Of a stretch of DNA of 64,000 nt, positions 17,894-29,229 are shown in pieces; positions within the stretch are counted from its first letter, which is position 1; every line of letters begins with the position of its first letter. Position numbers and translations under genes: made by a program. The DNA is taken from positions 434,001 through 498,000 of the forward strand of contig NZ_JAKLOY010000003.1 in the NCBI RefSeq assembly GCF_023652955.1, in the 5' to 3' direction. The DNA is from Geomonas sp. Red32 (GTDB lineage: Bacteria; Desulfobacterota; Desulfuromonadia; Geobacterales; Geobacteraceae). The notes beneath the pieces are model-generated. The model ran no database searches and was not told the DNA's origin. It saw only the letters and a list, made by a program, of their open reading frames with translations.

Positions 17894-18802
17894 ATGAAAA
17901 CCTTACTTATCGGCGAATACAGGGACGGCAAACTGCTCGACTCCACCTACGAGCTCTTGGGCTTCGCGGGACAGCTCGGCGCGGAAGCCGCGCTCTTCCT
18001 GGTGGGAAGCGATAGCGCCCTGCCGGCCTACGGCGGGAAGCTCTACCTCGCCCCGGCCTCCGAGGCGGGGGAATTCAATCCCGACCTGCACAAGCAGCTG
18101 GTCCTCGATGCGGTCAAGAAGGAGAACCCCGACTGCATCGTCTTCATCCACTCCTCCTACGGCTGGGACCTCGCCCCCCGCGTCGCCGCAGCGCTGAAGG
18201 CCGCCCAGGTCTCCGAGGTTGTCGCCGTCAAGGACGGCGGCTATGAAGTCGGCGCCTGCAACGGCAAGATGAGGCGGCTCATCAAGCCCGCCACCGCCCA
18301 GGCGGTCATCACCATCCAGGCCGGCGCTTTCCAGCCGGTACAGCCGGGCGGCTCCCCGCAGGTCGAGAAGCTGGCCGTCTCCGCCTCCAGCGCCATCGAA
18401 TTTCTTGGTTACGAGCCGGCCGAGGATAAGGCGGTCGATCTCGCCAAGGCCGAGGTTATCGTCAGCGCTGGCCGCGGCATCGGCAAGAAGGACAACGTCT
18501 CCGTCATCGCCGCGTTGGCCAAGGCCCTCGGTGGCGAATTGGGCGCCAGCCGCCCGGTGGTCGACGCCGAGTGGGTCACCCACGACCATCAGGTCGGCAC
18601 CACCGGCCAGACGGTCTCCCCCAAGCTCTACGTCGCCTGTGGCATCTCCGGTGCAATCCAGCACCTGGCCGGCATGAAGAAGTCCGACTTCATCCTCGCC
18701 ATCAACAAGGACAAGGACGCCCCGATCGGGGAGGTGGCCGACGTGCTGGTGGTCGCCGACCTGATGCAGTTCGTTCCCGCACTGACCGCTAAGCTCACGT
18801 AA
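17894..18802 (+). CDS. etfA: Electron transfer flavoprotein alpha subunit (first pair)
   Basis: Protein of 302 residues. The FAD-binding C-terminal half is typical: [51 protein letters not shown] and [10 protein letters not shown]. There is no ferredoxin domain, unlike the second EtfA in the window. RBS TAGGAGGCG; it forms the first EtfAB with the gene just upstream. Confidence 0.93.
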   Translation: MKTLLIGEYRDGKLLDSTYELLGFAGQLGAEAALFLVGSDSALPAYGGKLYLAPASEAGEFNPDLHKQLVLDAVKKENPDCIVFIHSSYGWDLAPRVAAALKAAQVSEVVAVKDGGYEVGACNGKMRRLIKPATAQAVITIQAGAFQPVQPGGSPQVEKLAVSASSAIEFLGYEPAEDKAVDLAKAEVIVSAGRGIGKKDNVSVIAALAKALGGELGASRPVVDAEWVTHDHQVGTTGQTVSPKLYVACGISGAIQHLAGMKKSDFILAINKDKDAPIGEVADVLVVADLMQFVPALTAKLT

Positions 18803-18835
18803 CAAGTCGCAGTAACAACCGCTTCCCATGCCTGG

Positions 18836-18873
18836 TTCCCCCACCCCCTAGACCCCTCCCTCCAGGGGAGGGG
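18836..18873. repeat. Half copy of the F2 repeat
   Basis: TTCCCCCACCCCCTAGACCC followed by CTCCCTCCAGGGGAGGGGGA; only one arm of the F2 element is present in the etfA-sucC gap. Confidence 0.7.
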
Positions 18874-18945
18874 GAGCCTCGGTTCGGAAGGCTGCTGAAG
18901 GCCCAGATTTCCTTTCCAACGCGGAGGGCAATCCTGGCTCCTGCT

Positions 18946-18966
18946 CCCCGCTCGTCTTGAGCGGGG
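18946..18966. other. Hairpin in the sucC leader
   Basis: CCCCGCTC-GTCTT-GAGCGGGG, an 8-bp perfect stem 31 bp before the sucC start and without a T-tract. It could tune mRNA stability or translation inside the operon. Confidence 0.5.
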
Positions 18967-18997
18967 GCATACACTCTATCTCTGTCTGGAGACTGCC

Positions 18998-20181
<1,184 letters not shown>

Positions 20182-20185
<4 letters not shown>

Positions 20186-21060
20186 GCATATTCGTCAACG
20201 CCAGCACCAAGGTAATCACCCAGGGGATCACCGGGGCTACCGGCCTCTTCCACGCCAAGGGCGCCCGCGAGTACGGCACCCAGATGGTCGGCGGGGTCAC
20301 CCCGGGCAAGGGGGGCACCACCATCGACGGCTTCCCCGTCTTCGATACCGTCTCCGAAGCAGTTGAAAAGACCGGCGCAACCGCCTCGGTCATCTACGTC
20401 CCGCCCCCTTTCGCCGCCGACTCCATCATGGAGGCGGTCGATGCGGGGATCGAGCTGGTCTGCTGCATCACCGAGGGGATTCCGGTCCTCGACATGGTCA
20501 AGGTGAAGCAGTACATGCAGGGTAAAAAGACCCGCCTGATCGGTCCCAACTGCCCGGGCGTCATCACACCGGGACAGTGCAAGATCGGCATCATGCCCGG
20601 CTACATCCATAAGCCCGGCAAGGTCGGTGTCGTTTCCCGCTCCGGCACCCTCACCTACGAGGCGGTCTGGCAGCTGACCGGGTTCGGTCTCGGCCAATCC
20701 ACCTGCGTCGGCATCGGCGGCGACCCGGTCAACGGGACGAGCCACCTCGACTGCCTCAAGATGTTCGAGGAGGACCCGGATACCGAGGCGGTCATCATGA
20801 TCGGCGAGATCGGCGGCAACGCCGAGGAGGAGGCCGCCCGCTTCGTGAAAGAAAACATGACCAAGCCGGTCGCTGCCTATATCGCCGGCCGCACCGCTCC
20901 CCCGGGAAAAAGGATGGGACACGCGGGCGCGATCATCTCGGGAGGGAAGGGGACCGCGGCGGAGAAGGTCGCCGTCCTGGAAGAATGCGGGATCTCGGTA
21001 GCCGCCACCCCGGCGGAGATGGCCGAGGCGCTCATGAAGGTCTATCGCCCCAAAAGCTAA
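20182..21060 (+). CDS. sucD: Succinyl-CoA synthetase alpha subunit
   Basis: Protein of 292 residues. [35 protein letters not shown] is the CoA-binding Rossmann part; [20 protein letters not shown] and [14 protein letters not shown] carry the catalytic His that is phosphorylated. It pairs with SucC through a 4-bp translational overlap. Confidence 0.94.
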
Positions 21061-21098
21061 GTCGTCCCAGACGCGAACTCGCTCCTGAGGCAAATTCG

Positions 21099-21121
21099 CC
21101 CTGAGCCTACGCGGCTCAGGG
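21099..21121. other. Perfect 9-bp hairpin in the sucD-etfB gap
   Basis: CCCTGAGCC-TACGC-GGCTCAGGG, with no T-tract after it. It lies 23 bp before the second etfB and may be an mRNA processing or stabilising stem. Confidence 0.5.
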
Positions 21122-21143
21122 CAACCATGACAAGGATCTTGCC

Positions 21144-21956
21144 ATGCTCATAGTCGTCTGCATCAAACAGGTACCCGACACCACCCAGGTCCAGATCGAC
21201 CCGGTCACCAATACCCTGGTCCGGGACGGGATTCCCTTCATCGTGAATCCCTACGACACCCATGCATTGGAGGCCGCCCTGCAGCTGAAGGATCGCTTCG
21301 GCTTCAGGGTGGCCGCCATCTCGATGGGCCCTCCCAATGCGGAAGCGGCGCTCAGGAAGGCCCTCTCGCTGGGTGTCGACCGGGCCATCCTCCTCTCCGA
21401 CCGGGTCTTCGGCGGGGCGGACACCCTGGCCACCAGCAACGTCCTGACCCGCGCCATCCAGCTTCTCCACGCGGACGAGAAGGTGGGGATGGTCCTCTGC
21501 GGCAAGCAGACCATCGACGGCGACACCGCCCAGGTCGGCCCCGGCATCGCCACCCGCTTGGGCTACACCCAGCTCACCCTGGTCGACCGGGTGGAAAACG
21601 TCGACACCCTGCGCGGCAAGATCCGGGTGCGCCGCAAGCTCGAGGGGAGGCACGAGGTGGTGGAATCGCCCTTCCCGGTGATGCTGACCGTGGTGAGGGA
21701 GCTCAACAACCCGCGCTACCCGACCGTTCCCATGCGGCTCGCCTCGGAAGATGCCCGTGTGGAGCTCTGGAACAACGAGGTGCTGAAGCTGGACGTCGGC
21801 ACCATCGGGCTCAAGGGGTCGCCCACCTGGGTGAGCAGGATCTTCTCCCCCGAGCGCGCCAAGGGCGAGGTGATTGGCGACGGGCTGAAAGACCCCTCCG
21901 GCGCCGCCCATCTCCTGATCGACAAGCTTTTGAGCAAGGATCTGCTGGCCATTTAG
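21144..21956 (+). CDS. etfB: Electron transfer flavoprotein beta subunit (second pair)
   Basis: Protein of 270 residues. MLIVVCIKQVPDTTQVQIDP, IPFIVNPYDTHALEAALQLKD, CGKQTIDGDTAQVGPGIA and PRYPTVPMRL match EtfB. The N-terminus resembles the group that includes electron-bifurcating ETFs more than the first EtfB here does. It differs from that first copy along its length, so it is a separate lineage rather than a recent duplicate. Confidence 0.92.
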   Translation: MLIVVCIKQVPDTTQVQIDPVTNTLVRDGIPFIVNPYDTHALEAALQLKDRFGFRVAAISMGPPNAEAALRKALSLGVDRAILLSDRVFGGADTLATSNVLTRAIQLLHADEKVGMVLCGKQTIDGDTAQVGPGIATRLGYTQLTLVDRVENVDTLRGKIRVRRKLEGRHEVVESPFPVMLTVVRELNNPRYPTVPMRLASEDARVELWNNEVLKLDVGTIGLKGSPTWVSRIFSPERAKGEVIGDGLKDPSGAAHLLIDKLLSKDLLAI

Positions 21957-21967
21957 CGAGGACACCA

Positions 21968-23311
21968 ATGACCGTAGAGAACAAGATTAAGAAACCGCGG
22001 GGAAAGGCCCGGCTCGTCGAGGGAAAATGCATCGCCTGCGGAGCCCGTTGCGAGAGCTCATGCCCGGTCAACGCGGTGGTGATGTCGGAGGCCGGCGAGC
22101 CCACCGTGGTGGCCGAGAAGTGCATCGGCTGCGTCAAGTGCGTGAAGGTCTGCCCCGCCCAGGCGCTGGAGATGTTCTTCACCCCCGAAGAGCAGGCGAT
22201 CCTCGATCAGCTCGCCCAGCAGGGTACCCCCGTCGAGGAAGAGCTTGACCCGGAGGCCAAGGCGCTGGCCGAAAAGCTCGCCGCCTACAAGGGAGTCTGG
22301 GTCTTCGTGGAGCAAACCGAGGGGGAGGTGGCCAAGGTCTCCTGGGAGCTGATGGGGAAGGGGCGCGAACTCGCCGACACCCTGAAGGTTCCCCTCTCCG
22401 CCGTGGTGATCGGTGAAAAGGTCGAAGGGCTCTGCCACGAGGCGTTCCGTTACGGCGCCGACCAGGCCTATCTCGTTGACGCGCCGGTCTTCCGCCACTA
22501 CCGGACCCAGGCCTACCTGAAGGCCCTCTACCAGCTGCTCGATCTTTTCAAGCCGGAGATCATCCTGATGGGAGCCACCGGCCTCGGGCGCGATCTGGCG
22601 GGAGCCGTTGCCACCGTGGTCGGCACCGGCCTCACCGCCGACTGCACCGCGCTCGGCATCGACGACCGGGGCAATCTCATGCAGACCCGTCCCGCCTTCG
22701 GTGGCAACATCATGGCGACCATCATGTGCGACAAGTTCCGTCCCCAGATGGCGACCGTCCGTCCCCACGTGATGCCGATGCCCGAGCGGCTGGCTGAGAG
22801 GGCCGGTGCGATCCTACCGGTGACCTGCCGGGTTGCCGAGGAGGAGATCCTCACCAAGGTCTTGCAGATCATCTCCGACAAGAACAAGGACCACGTCGAC
22901 GTGGCGGGTGCGGAGTTCATCGTCTCCGGCGGCCGCGGCATGATGGGCAAAGAGAATTTCGCCCTGCTCCAGGAACTGGCCGACGAGCTGGGAGGCGTGG
23001 TAGGCGCCTCGCGCAGCGCGGTCGACGCAGGGTGGATGCCGCACGAGCGGCAGGTCGGCCAGACCGGGAAGACGGTGCGCCCGAAGATCTACATCGCCTG
23101 CGGGATCTCCGGCGCGATCCAGCACCTGGTCGGCATGCAGGACTCCGACTTGGTCATCGCCATCAACCGCGACAAGGACGCCCCGATCTTCGAGGTAGCC
23201 CACTACGGCATCGTCGGTGACCTCTTCCAGGTGGTCCCCGCCTTGATCGAGCGCCTGCGGACATTAAAAGGCCAGCCCGAGTCGGCGAGAAAAATCTGCA
23301 TCAACGCCTAG
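21968..23311 (+). CDS. etfA: EtfA with N-terminal dicluster ferredoxin domain (second pair)
   Basis: Protein of 447 residues, about 130 longer than ordinary EtfA. The extra N-terminus carries two cluster motifs, [13 protein letters not shown] (about residues 20-32) and [12 protein letters not shown]. Normal EtfA follows, with [35 protein letters not shown] and [10 protein letters not shown]. Ferredoxin-fused EtfA is known from CarE-type and Geobacter-type ETFs. The clusters probably give an extra electron route to the Fe-S oxidoreductase encoded next. The gap to etfB is 11 bp. Confidence 0.92.
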   Translation: MTVENKIKKPRGKARLVEGKCIACGARCESSCPVNAVVMSEAGEPTVVAEKCIGCVKCVKVCPAQALEMFFTPEEQAILDQLAQQGTPVEEELDPEAKALAEKLAAYKGVWVFVEQTEGEVAKVSWELMGKGRELADTLKVPLSAVVIGEKVEGLCHEAFRYGADQAYLVDAPVFRHYRTQAYLKALYQLLDLFKPEIILMGATGLGRDLAGAVATVVGTGLTADCTALGIDDRGNLMQTRPAFGGNIMATIMCDKFRPQMATVRPHVMPMPERLAERAGAILPVTCRVAEEEILTKVLQIISDKNKDHVDVAGAEFIVSGGRGMMGKENFALLQELADELGGVVGASRSAVDAGWMPHERQVGQTGKTVRPKIYIACGISGAIQHLVGMQDSDLVIAINRDKDAPIFEVAHYGIVGDLFQVVPALIERLRTLKGQPESARKICINA

Positions 23312-23345
23312 CTGGAAACTATTTTCTCCACCCCCGCTTCAACAT

Positions 23346-23468
23346 CGTCCCCCCCTTTGCGAAGGCCCTTCGTCCCCCCCCTTGTCAAAGGGGGGGACAG
23401 GGGGGATTTGAAGTTCCGGCTAGAGGCAAATCCCCCTAAAGTCCCCCTTTGACAAGGGGGACTTTAGG
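23346..23468. repeat. Cluster of three F1 palindromes
   Basis: A partial copy (23346-23367), a full copy (23371-23410) and an inverted copy (23427-23468). The last two face each other as at 266-357. Confidence 0.85.
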
Positions 23469-23516
23469 CACCAGTAAAACCTAGGAAGTTAACCACCAAC
23501 GGACGAGGGAATCATT

Positions 23517-25508
23517 ATGTCGCCCAACCCAAGTATCTTCGGATGGATGCTGCTTATCAGCGGCATAGTCTTTTGCACCGCCTGCTACCGCAGGTTAAGC
23601 CTGGTCGGCATCGGCCAGGCCGACGAGCGCTCCGCAGGATTAGGCCGCCGCATCTGGCAGGTCCTATCCCACGCCATCGGCCAAAAGCAGGTGGTCTCCA
23701 AATCCTTCGGCTTCAACCATGCGGTGATTTTCTGGTCCTTCCTGGTGCTCCTGTTGGCCAACGCCGAGTTCGTCGCCAGCTCGCTCGTCCCTTCCTTCTC
23801 GCTGGCCGTCCTCCCCGCCGGAGTCCACCACGGACTCCTCTTCATGTTCGACGCCGCCTCGCTTCTGGCGCTGGTTGCCGTCCTCTTCGCCTCCGCCCGC
23901 CGTCTCTTCTTCCCGCCCGAACAGATGAGCAGCGCGTACGTGAAGGCAAGAAGCTTCGAAGGCTTCGTCATCCTCTCCCTGATCGCTTCGCTCATGCTCG
24001 CCTACTTCGGGATGCACAGCGCCGCCATCGCCCTCGGGAAGGAAGAAGCGGCCTCCGCCATGCCGGTGTCGTCGTTCATCGCCCCGCTCTTGGGGGGCTC
24101 CCTCACCCCTGCTCAGCTCGCACTCCTGGCCGATGTGAGCTGGTGGCTGCACGCGGTGGCGCTCCTTCTTTTCCTCTGCCTCCTTCCCTTAAGCAAGCAC
24201 ATGCACATCCTGACCGCGATCCCCAACCTCTTCCTGGCCGACCCCAACGGGCGCACCATGCTGCCGCGTGAGGAATTCGTGAAAGGGGGGAGCTACGGCG
24301 TCGCCAAGGTGGACGAATTCACCTGGAAGGATCTCCTGGACGGTTTCTCCTGCACCGAATGCGGGCGCTGCCAGGCCTCCTGCCCCGCCGCCAGCACCGG
24401 GAAGCCGCTCAACCCGCGCCAGGTGATCCACGCCATCAAGGTGAACCTCCTCGCCAACGGCCACTCGCTCAGGCACGGCGACGCCCCCAAAGTTCCGCTG
24501 ATCGGGGCGGAAGGGGAGGGGACCACCTCCGAAGACGCGGTCTGGTCCTGCACCACCTGCGGCAGCTGCATGAGCGTCTGCCCGGTGCTGATCGAGCACA
24601 TGCCGAAGATCGCCAAGATGCGCCGCCAACTGGTGCAGATGAAATCGAGCTTCCCCGAGGAACTGCTGACCCTTTTCGAGAACATGGAGGGGAGGAGCAA
24701 TCCGTGGGGGATCGCCCCCACCGAGCGGACCAAGTGGCACAGTGGCATGGAGGTCGAGACGTTCGAGGCAGGCAAGACCGACTACCTCTTCTGGGTCGGC
24801 TGTGCGGGAGCCTTCGATTCCCGGCAGAAGCACGCCACCGTCGCCATGGCAACGATCCTGAACGCCGCTGGTGTCTCCTGGGGAATTCTCGGCAAAGACG
24901 AGAAGTGCTGTGGTGACAGCCTGAGAAGGCTCGGCAACGAGTACGTCTTCGACAAGATCGCCCGCGAGAACGTGCACCTCTTCAAGGAGCGCGGCGTGGT
25001 CAAAGTCGTCACCCAATGCCCGCATTGCTTCTCAACCTTGAAGAACGATTACCGCCAGTACGGGATCGAGCTTCAGGTGGTGCACCACTCCGAGCTGATC
25101 GCCGAGCTGATCCAGAGCGGGCGGTTGAAGCTCAACAAGAAAGTCGCCGGCCTCGGCAAGCTTCTCTTCCACGATTCCTGCTACCTGGGGCGGCATAACG
25201 AGGTGTACGAAGCGCCCCGCCAGGCGATCCAGCAGGCGACCGGCGACCGCCCGGCCGAGTTCGACCGCAACGGCAAGGAGTCCTTCTGCTGCGGAGCTGG
25301 CGGCGGGAGGATGTGGCAGGAAGAGACCGAGGGCGAAAGGATCAACCTGAACCGCGTGAAAGAGGCCTTGGCCAAAAAGCCCGACACCATCTGTGTCAGT
25401 TGCCCGTACTGCATGACCATGATGGAAGACGGCCTGAAAGACCTCCAAGCCTCCGGCACCCAGGTAAAAGAGTTGGCCGAAGTAGTAGCCGAAGGCCTGA
25501 GACCCTAG
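23517..25508 (+). CDS. Second membrane Fe-S oxidoreductase, ETF:quinone oxidoreductase type (EMO-like)
   Basis: Protein of 663 residues with the same architecture as the 14175 gene but a divergent sequence. Membrane helices fill residues 1-235; [4Fe-4S] motifs are [12 protein letters not shown] (about 278) and [12 protein letters not shown] (about 344); CCG motifs are CCGDS (about 463) and CCGAGGG (about 590). It follows the ferredoxin-type etfBA, so each ETF appears to have its own membrane partner (inference). Start ATG 23517 follows GGACGAGGGAATC. Confidence 0.88.
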   Translation: MSPNPSIFGWMLLISGIVFCTACYRRLSLVGIGQADERSAGLGRRIWQVLSHAIGQKQVVSKSFGFNHAVIFWSFLVLLLANAEFVASSLVPSFSLAVLPAGVHHGLLFMFDAASLLALVAVLFASARRLFFPPEQMSSAYVKARSFEGFVILSLIASLMLAYFGMHSAAIALGKEEAASAMPVSSFIAPLLGGSLTPAQLALLADVSWWLHAVALLLFLCLLPLSKHMHILTAIPNLFLADPNGRTMLPREEFVKGGSYGVAKVDEFTWKDLLDGFSCTECGRCQASCPAASTGKPLNPRQVIHAIKVNLLANGHSLRHGDAPKVPLIGAEGEGTTSEDAVWSCTTCGSCMSVCPVLIEHMPKIAKMRRQLVQMKSSFPEELLTLFENMEGRSNPWGIAPTERTKWHSGMEVETFEAGKTDYLFWVGCAGAFDSRQKHATVAMATILNAAGVSWGILGKDEKCCGDSLRRLGNEYVFDKIARENVHLFKERGVVKVVTQCPHCFSTLKNDYRQYGIELQVVHHSELIAELIQSGRLKLNKKVAGLGKLLFHDSCYLGRHNEVYEAPRQAIQQATGDRPAEFDRNGKESFCCGAGGGRMWQEETEGERINLNRVKEALAKKPDTICVSCPYCMTMMEDGLKDLQASGTQVKELAEVVAEGLRP

Positions 25509-25525
25509 ACTCTGCTGTATGACAT

Positions 25526-25632
25526 CCCCCCTCCCTTGGAGGGAGGGGGCGAGGGGGTGGGGGACGCATCCACGAAGTTCCGTAGCCGGCTTCCCCCCCA
25601 CCCTGACCCTCCCCCTCCAGGGTGGAGGGAAA
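25526..25632. repeat. F2 repeat upstream of ribBA
   Basis: Full F2 copy filling nearly all the gap before ribBA. No FMN-riboswitch-like conserved sequence is visible there. Confidence 0.85.
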
Positions 25633-25648
25633 ATAAGGGAGAGAACCG

Positions 25649-26854
25649 ATGCCATTAGCCAAAATCGAAGACGTACTGGAAGACCTGCGCCAGGGAAAGA
25701 TGGTCATCCTGGTCGATGACGAAGACCGCGAGAACGAAGGCGATCTCTGCATGGCCGCCGAAATGATCACCCCCGAAGCCATCAACTTCATGGCCAAGCA
25801 GGGCCGCGGCCTGATCTGCCTGACTCTCACCGAAGAGACCTGCGACCGCCTTAACCTCCCGCCCATGGTCAAAGACAACAGCTCCTCCTTCGGCACCGCC
25901 TTCACCGTATCCATCGAGGCCCGCCGCGGAGTCAGCACCGGCATCTCCGCCGCCGATCGCGCCCACACCATCCTGACCGCAGTCGCCGACGATACCTGCG
26001 CCGCCGACCTCGCCCGCCCCGGACATGTCTTCCCCCTGCGCGCCCGCAAGGGAGGCGTCCTGGTAAGGACCGGCCAGACCGAAGGCTCCGTCGACCTGGC
26101 GCGGCTGGCCGGAATGAAGCCCGCCGGGGTCATTTGCGAGATCATGAACGACGACGGCACCATGTCCCGGATGCCGCAGTTGCAGCGTTTCGCCCTTGAA
26201 CACGGCATCAAAATCTGCACCGTCGCCGATCTCGTTGCCTACCGTCTCCAGCACGAGTCCCTCGTCAGGAAGGCCGCCGAAGTGCGCCTGCCGACCAGCT
26301 ACGGGGGCGAATTCAGGACCATGGTTTTCGAAAACGACGTCGACCGTCAGGAGCACTTGGCCCTGGTGAAAGGCGACATTTCAGGCGATGAGCCGGTACT
26401 GGTGCGCGTCCACTCCGAATGTCTTACCGGCGATGTTTTCGGAAGCTGCCGTTGCGACTGTGCCAATCAGCTTCAGCGCTCGATGGCCATGATCGAGCAA
26501 GAAGGCCGTGGAGTGATTCTCTACATGCGGCAGGAAGGGCGCGGTATCGGTCTCGTCAATAAGCTGAAAGCGTATGCCCTGCAGGACCAGGGAAAGGACA
26601 CCGTAGAAGCGAATTTAGCGTTAGGTTTCAAAGCCGACCATCGCGACTACGGCATCGGAGCCCAGATGCTGCTTCACCTCGGCGTGAAGAACATCCGCCT
26701 GATGACCAACAACCCGAAAAAGATGGTTGGCCTCCAGGGCTATGGCATCAACATCGTGGAGCGCGTCCCCCTGGAGACACCCGCCTCCGCGTCGAACCTG
26801 CATTACCTGAAGACCAAGCGCGAAAAGCTCGGTCACCTGTTGGTGAACCTCTGA
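25649..26854 (+). CDS. ribBA: Bifunctional 3,4-dihydroxy-2-butanone-4-phosphate synthase / GTP cyclohydrolase II
   Basis: Protein of 401 residues. The RibB half (1-200) has [11 protein letters not shown] and [12 protein letters not shown]. The RibA half has [20 protein letters not shown] (zinc Cys), [10 protein letters not shown] and [14 protein letters not shown] RLMTNNPKK. These enzymes provide the four-carbon unit and the pyrimidine precursor of riboflavin. It sits among flavoprotein genes and is followed 150 bp later by ribH. Start ATG 25649 has the RBS AGGGAGAG. Confidence 0.95.
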   Translation: MPLAKIEDVLEDLRQGKMVILVDDEDRENEGDLCMAAEMITPEAINFMAKQGRGLICLTLTEETCDRLNLPPMVKDNSSSFGTAFTVSIEARRGVSTGISAADRAHTILTAVADDTCAADLARPGHVFPLRARKGGVLVRTGQTEGSVDLARLAGMKPAGVICEIMNDDGTMSRMPQLQRFALEHGIKICTVADLVAYRLQHESLVRKAAEVRLPTSYGGEFRTMVFENDVDRQEHLALVKGDISGDEPVLVRVHSECLTGDVFGSCRCDCANQLQRSMAMIEQEGRGVILYMRQEGRGIGLVNKLKAYALQDQGKDTVEANLALGFKADHRDYGIGAQMLLHLGVKNIRLMTNNPKKMVGLQGYGINIVERVPLETPASASNLHYLKTKREKLGHLLVNL

Positions 26855-26906
26855 CCCAGCAAAGGTTCCCGGGTTCCCACTGCCAAGGGCCCTTTCGTTC
26901 CCTTGA

Positions 26907-26951
26907 GTCCCTGTGGTCCCTGTGGTCCCTGAGGTCCCTAAAGTCCCTTTA
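26907..26951. repeat. Five tandem 9-bp repeats
   Basis: GTCCCTGTG, GTCCCTGTG, GTCCCTGAG, GTCCCTAAA, GTCCCTTTA in the ribBA-ribH gap; a short decayed minisatellite. Confidence 0.8.
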
Positions 26952-27004
26952 GACCACCCGCTTACCCCACCAAAACTAATGAGTCCCTTAAGGAGCCCCC
27001 GGCC

Positions 27005-27484
27005 ATGAGAGAAGAGCCGCAAGTCATCGAAGGAAAGCTGGACGCCACCGGCCTCACCTTTGCCGTAGTCGTGGGCCGTTTCAACAGCTTCCTGACCGAG
27101 CGCCTTTTGGAAGGCGCCCTGGACGCCTTGGTCCGCCACGGAGCCGACCGTGGGCGGATCACCGTGGTTCGGGTGCCGGGAGCCTTCGAGATCCCGCTGG
27201 CGGCCAAGAAACTACAGGAGAGGGGAGGGGTGGATGCCATCATCTGCCTGGGATGCGTAATCCGCGGTTCCACTCCCCATTTCGACTACGTCTCCGCCGA
27301 AGTCACCAAGGGGGTGGCCCACGTCTCCCTCTCCACCGGCATCCCCGTCGCCTTCGGCGTGCTGACCACCGACACCATCGAGCAAGCCGTCGAGCGTTCC
27401 GGTACCAAAGCCGGCAACAAAGGTTTCGATGCCGCCATGACCGCCATCGAAATGGCCAACCTCTGCAACTCCCTCGCCGCCTAA
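27005..27484 (+). CDS. ribH: 6,7-dimethyl-8-ribityllumazine synthase
   Basis: Protein of 159 residues (family about 155). [46 protein letters not shown] and [20 protein letters not shown] with the catalytic His are diagnostic. It makes the last intermediate before riboflavin synthase. RBS AAGGAGCCCCCGGCC before ATG 27005. Confidence 0.95.
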   Translation: MREEPQVIEGKLDATGLTFAVVVGRFNSFLTERLLEGALDALVRHGADRGRITVVRVPGAFEIPLAAKKLQERGGVDAIICLGCVIRGSTPHFDYVSAEVTKGVAHVSLSTGIPVAFGVLTTDTIEQAVERSGTKAGNKGFDAAMTAIEMANLCNSLAA

Positions 27485-27521
27485 TCGACATGACCAGGCC
27501 CCCGGCCACAGGTCCCTTGCC

Positions 27522-27562
27522 GACTTCCCCCACCCCTTCTCCCCTCTCTCAAGGGGAGGGGG
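27522..27562. repeat. Half copy of the F2 repeat
   Basis: CTTCCCCCACCCCTTCTCCC then CTCTCTCAAGGGGAGGGGGA; one arm of F2 followed directly by an F1 copy. Confidence 0.7.
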
Positions 27563-27572
27563 ACTGTCCGCC

Positions 27573-27660
27573 ACAGGTTCCCCCCTTTGCGAAGGGGGGA
27601 CAGGGGGGATTTTAGCCCAAGGGTGAGCATAGAAAGCAAGCGGACGGCCAGGGTGAGGAT
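27573..27660. repeat. F1 repeat with extended tail, upstream of thiolase
   Basis: F1 palindrome (TTCCCCCCTTTGCGAAGGGG) with tail GGATTTTAGCCCAAGGGTGA and CCAGGGTGAGGATGGGG. The same extended tail recurs at 28968-29068. Confidence 0.8.
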
Positions 27661-27714
27661 GGGGATCGTGGCCTCATAGTAAATACCAAGCATTATCCCT
27701 CGGAGGATCAAGCA

Positions 27715-28890
27715 ATGACTGAAGTCTTCGTAGTAGACGCCTTACGCACCCCGTTCGGTTCCTTCGGCGGCATGCTGGCCGATGTACCGGCCCCGGAGTT
27801 GGCAGCCACCGTCATGAAAGGCCTCCTTTCCAAAACCGGCCTCGCCCCCGAAGCGGTGGACGAAGTCATCGTTGGCCAGGTCCTCTCCGGCGGCTGCGGC
27901 CAGGCACCCGCGCGCCAAGCGATGCGCGCTGCTGGTCTCCCCGATTCCGTCCCCGCCCTGACCATCAACAAAGTCTGCGGCAGCGGATTGAAGGCCATCA
28001 TGCTCGGTGCCGACAGCATCCGCCTCGGGGAATCCGAGATCGTGGTCGCCGGCGGTATGGAGAACATGACCCTTGCCCCCTATCTCCTCAAGAAAGGGCG
28101 CAACGGCTACCGGATGGGGCACGGCGAACTGCTCGACCTGCTGATCTACGACGGGCTCCAGGACCCCTACACCGGCCGCCACATGGGCGAGATCGGCGAA
28201 GACAGCGCCCTCCGCACAGGTATCACCCGCGAGGACCAGGACACCTTCGCTGCCCGCTCCTATGAACTGGCCCGCCAGGCCCTTTCCCAGAGCATCTTTT
28301 CCAGCGAGATAGTACCGGTGGTGAAAAAGGGGAAAAAGGGCGAGGAGATCGTCTCCTTCGACGAGGAGCCGCTGAAGGGCGATCCGGCCAAGCTGGCGCA
28401 GCTCCGTCCCGCCTTCCGCAAGGACGGCACCATCACCGCCGGAAACGCCTCCTCCATCAACGACGGCGCCGCTCTGGCCCTTCTGGCCGGCGAGGCCGGA
28501 GTGAAAAAGCATGGACTCGTCCCCCGCGGCCGCATCCTCGCTTCCGCCACCGCGAGCCTCCATCCCGATCACTTCCCGGAGGCACCGGTGGCGGCCATCG
28601 AAAAGGTCTGCCGCAAAGCAGGCCTCTCCGTGGGCGAGATCGACCTCTTCGAGATCAACGAAGCCTTCTCCACCGTCCCGCTCATCGCCATCAAACAACT
28701 GAAACTTCCCCTGGAAAAGGTGAACGTCAACGGCGGAGCCTGCGCCATCGGACATCCCATCGGTGCCAGCGGCGGCCGCCTGGCCGCCACCGTCGTGCGC
28801 GAGCTCCACCGGCGCAAAGAGCGTTTCGGCCTCGCCACCCTCTGCATCGGCGGCGGCGAAGCCGTAGCGGTAATCTTCGAGCGGGTTTAA
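27715..28890 (+). CDS. Acetyl-CoA C-acetyltransferase (thiolase)
   Basis: Protein of 391 residues, full length for the family. It has the nucleophilic Cys in TINKVCGSGLKA (about residue 88), NEAFSTVP, the His in GGACAIGHPIGASGG and the second Cys in TLCIGGGEAVAV. It cleaves acetoacetyl-CoA or 3-ketoacyl-CoA, or condenses acetyl-CoA. It is followed by a deleted hydroxyacyl-CoA dehydrogenase and an acyl-CoA dehydrogenase, the usual short-chain beta-oxidation order. RBS CGGAGGATCAAGCA. Confidence 0.94.
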   Translation: MTEVFVVDALRTPFGSFGGMLADVPAPELAATVMKGLLSKTGLAPEAVDEVIVGQVLSGGCGQAPARQAMRAAGLPDSVPALTINKVCGSGLKAIMLGADSIRLGESEIVVAGGMENMTLAPYLLKKGRNGYRMGHGELLDLLIYDGLQDPYTGRHMGEIGEDSALRTGITREDQDTFAARSYELARQALSQSIFSSEIVPVVKKGKKGEEIVSFDEEPLKGDPAKLAQLRPAFRKDGTITAGNASSINDGAALALLAGEAGVKKHGLVPRGRILASATASLHPDHFPEAPVAAIEKVCRKAGLSVGEIDLFEINEAFSTVPLIAIKQLKLPLEKVNVNGGACAIGHPIGASGGRLAATVVRELHRRKERFGLATLCIGGGEAVAVIFERV

Positions 28891-28967
28891 GACACCCCCA
28901 TCCAGACTCTCACCCTCTCCCCCCTCGCCCGTGATCCCAGGGGAGTGAGATGTTCCTGCGCCGCAGG

Positions 28968-29068
28968 CCACAGGTCCCCCCCTTTGCGAAGGGGGGACAG
29001 GGGGGATTTTAGCCCAAGGGTGAAGCTGGAAAGTAAATTCGAGGGCCAGGGTGAGGATGGGGCGAGGC
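28968..29068. repeat. F1 repeat with extended tail
   Basis: Second copy of the 90-100 bp extended F1 element, again immediately upstream of a gene start (here the hbd scar). Confidence 0.8.
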
Positions 29069-29086
29069 CTTTAAGGAGGGAACAAG

Positions 29087-29175
29087 ATGATCACCGCCCC
29101 TGTCCGCTGCTGGTGAAGATGGTCAACGCTGGCCACCTCGGCCGCAAATCCGGCCGCGGTTTCTACACCTACTGA
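29087..29175 (+). pseudogene. 3-hydroxyacyl-CoA dehydrogenase deletion scar
   Basis: A strong RBS (TTAAGGAGGG) and ATG at 29087 are followed by only a few codons. From 29095, in a different frame, the sequence encodes [20 protein letters not shown] and then RGFYTY plus stop. That is the conserved C-terminal end of 3-hydroxybutyryl-CoA dehydrogenases. Some 800 bp between start and tail are gone, so the enzyme is lost at this locus. Confidence 0.8.
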
Positions 29176-29229
29176 TATTTGCCATCAGCCACCATGGCAC
29201 AAAATAAGGTCATTAAACGGGGGGGGATC

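Noticed and set aside
25509..25648. FMN riboswitch before ribBA
   Set aside because: The gap is almost entirely an F2 repeat; none of the conserved RFN blocks are visible.
29187..29224. Sigma54 promoter before the acyl-CoA dehydrogenase (TGGCAC at 29194)
   Set aside because: No GC at the required distance from the GG, so the -12 element is absent.
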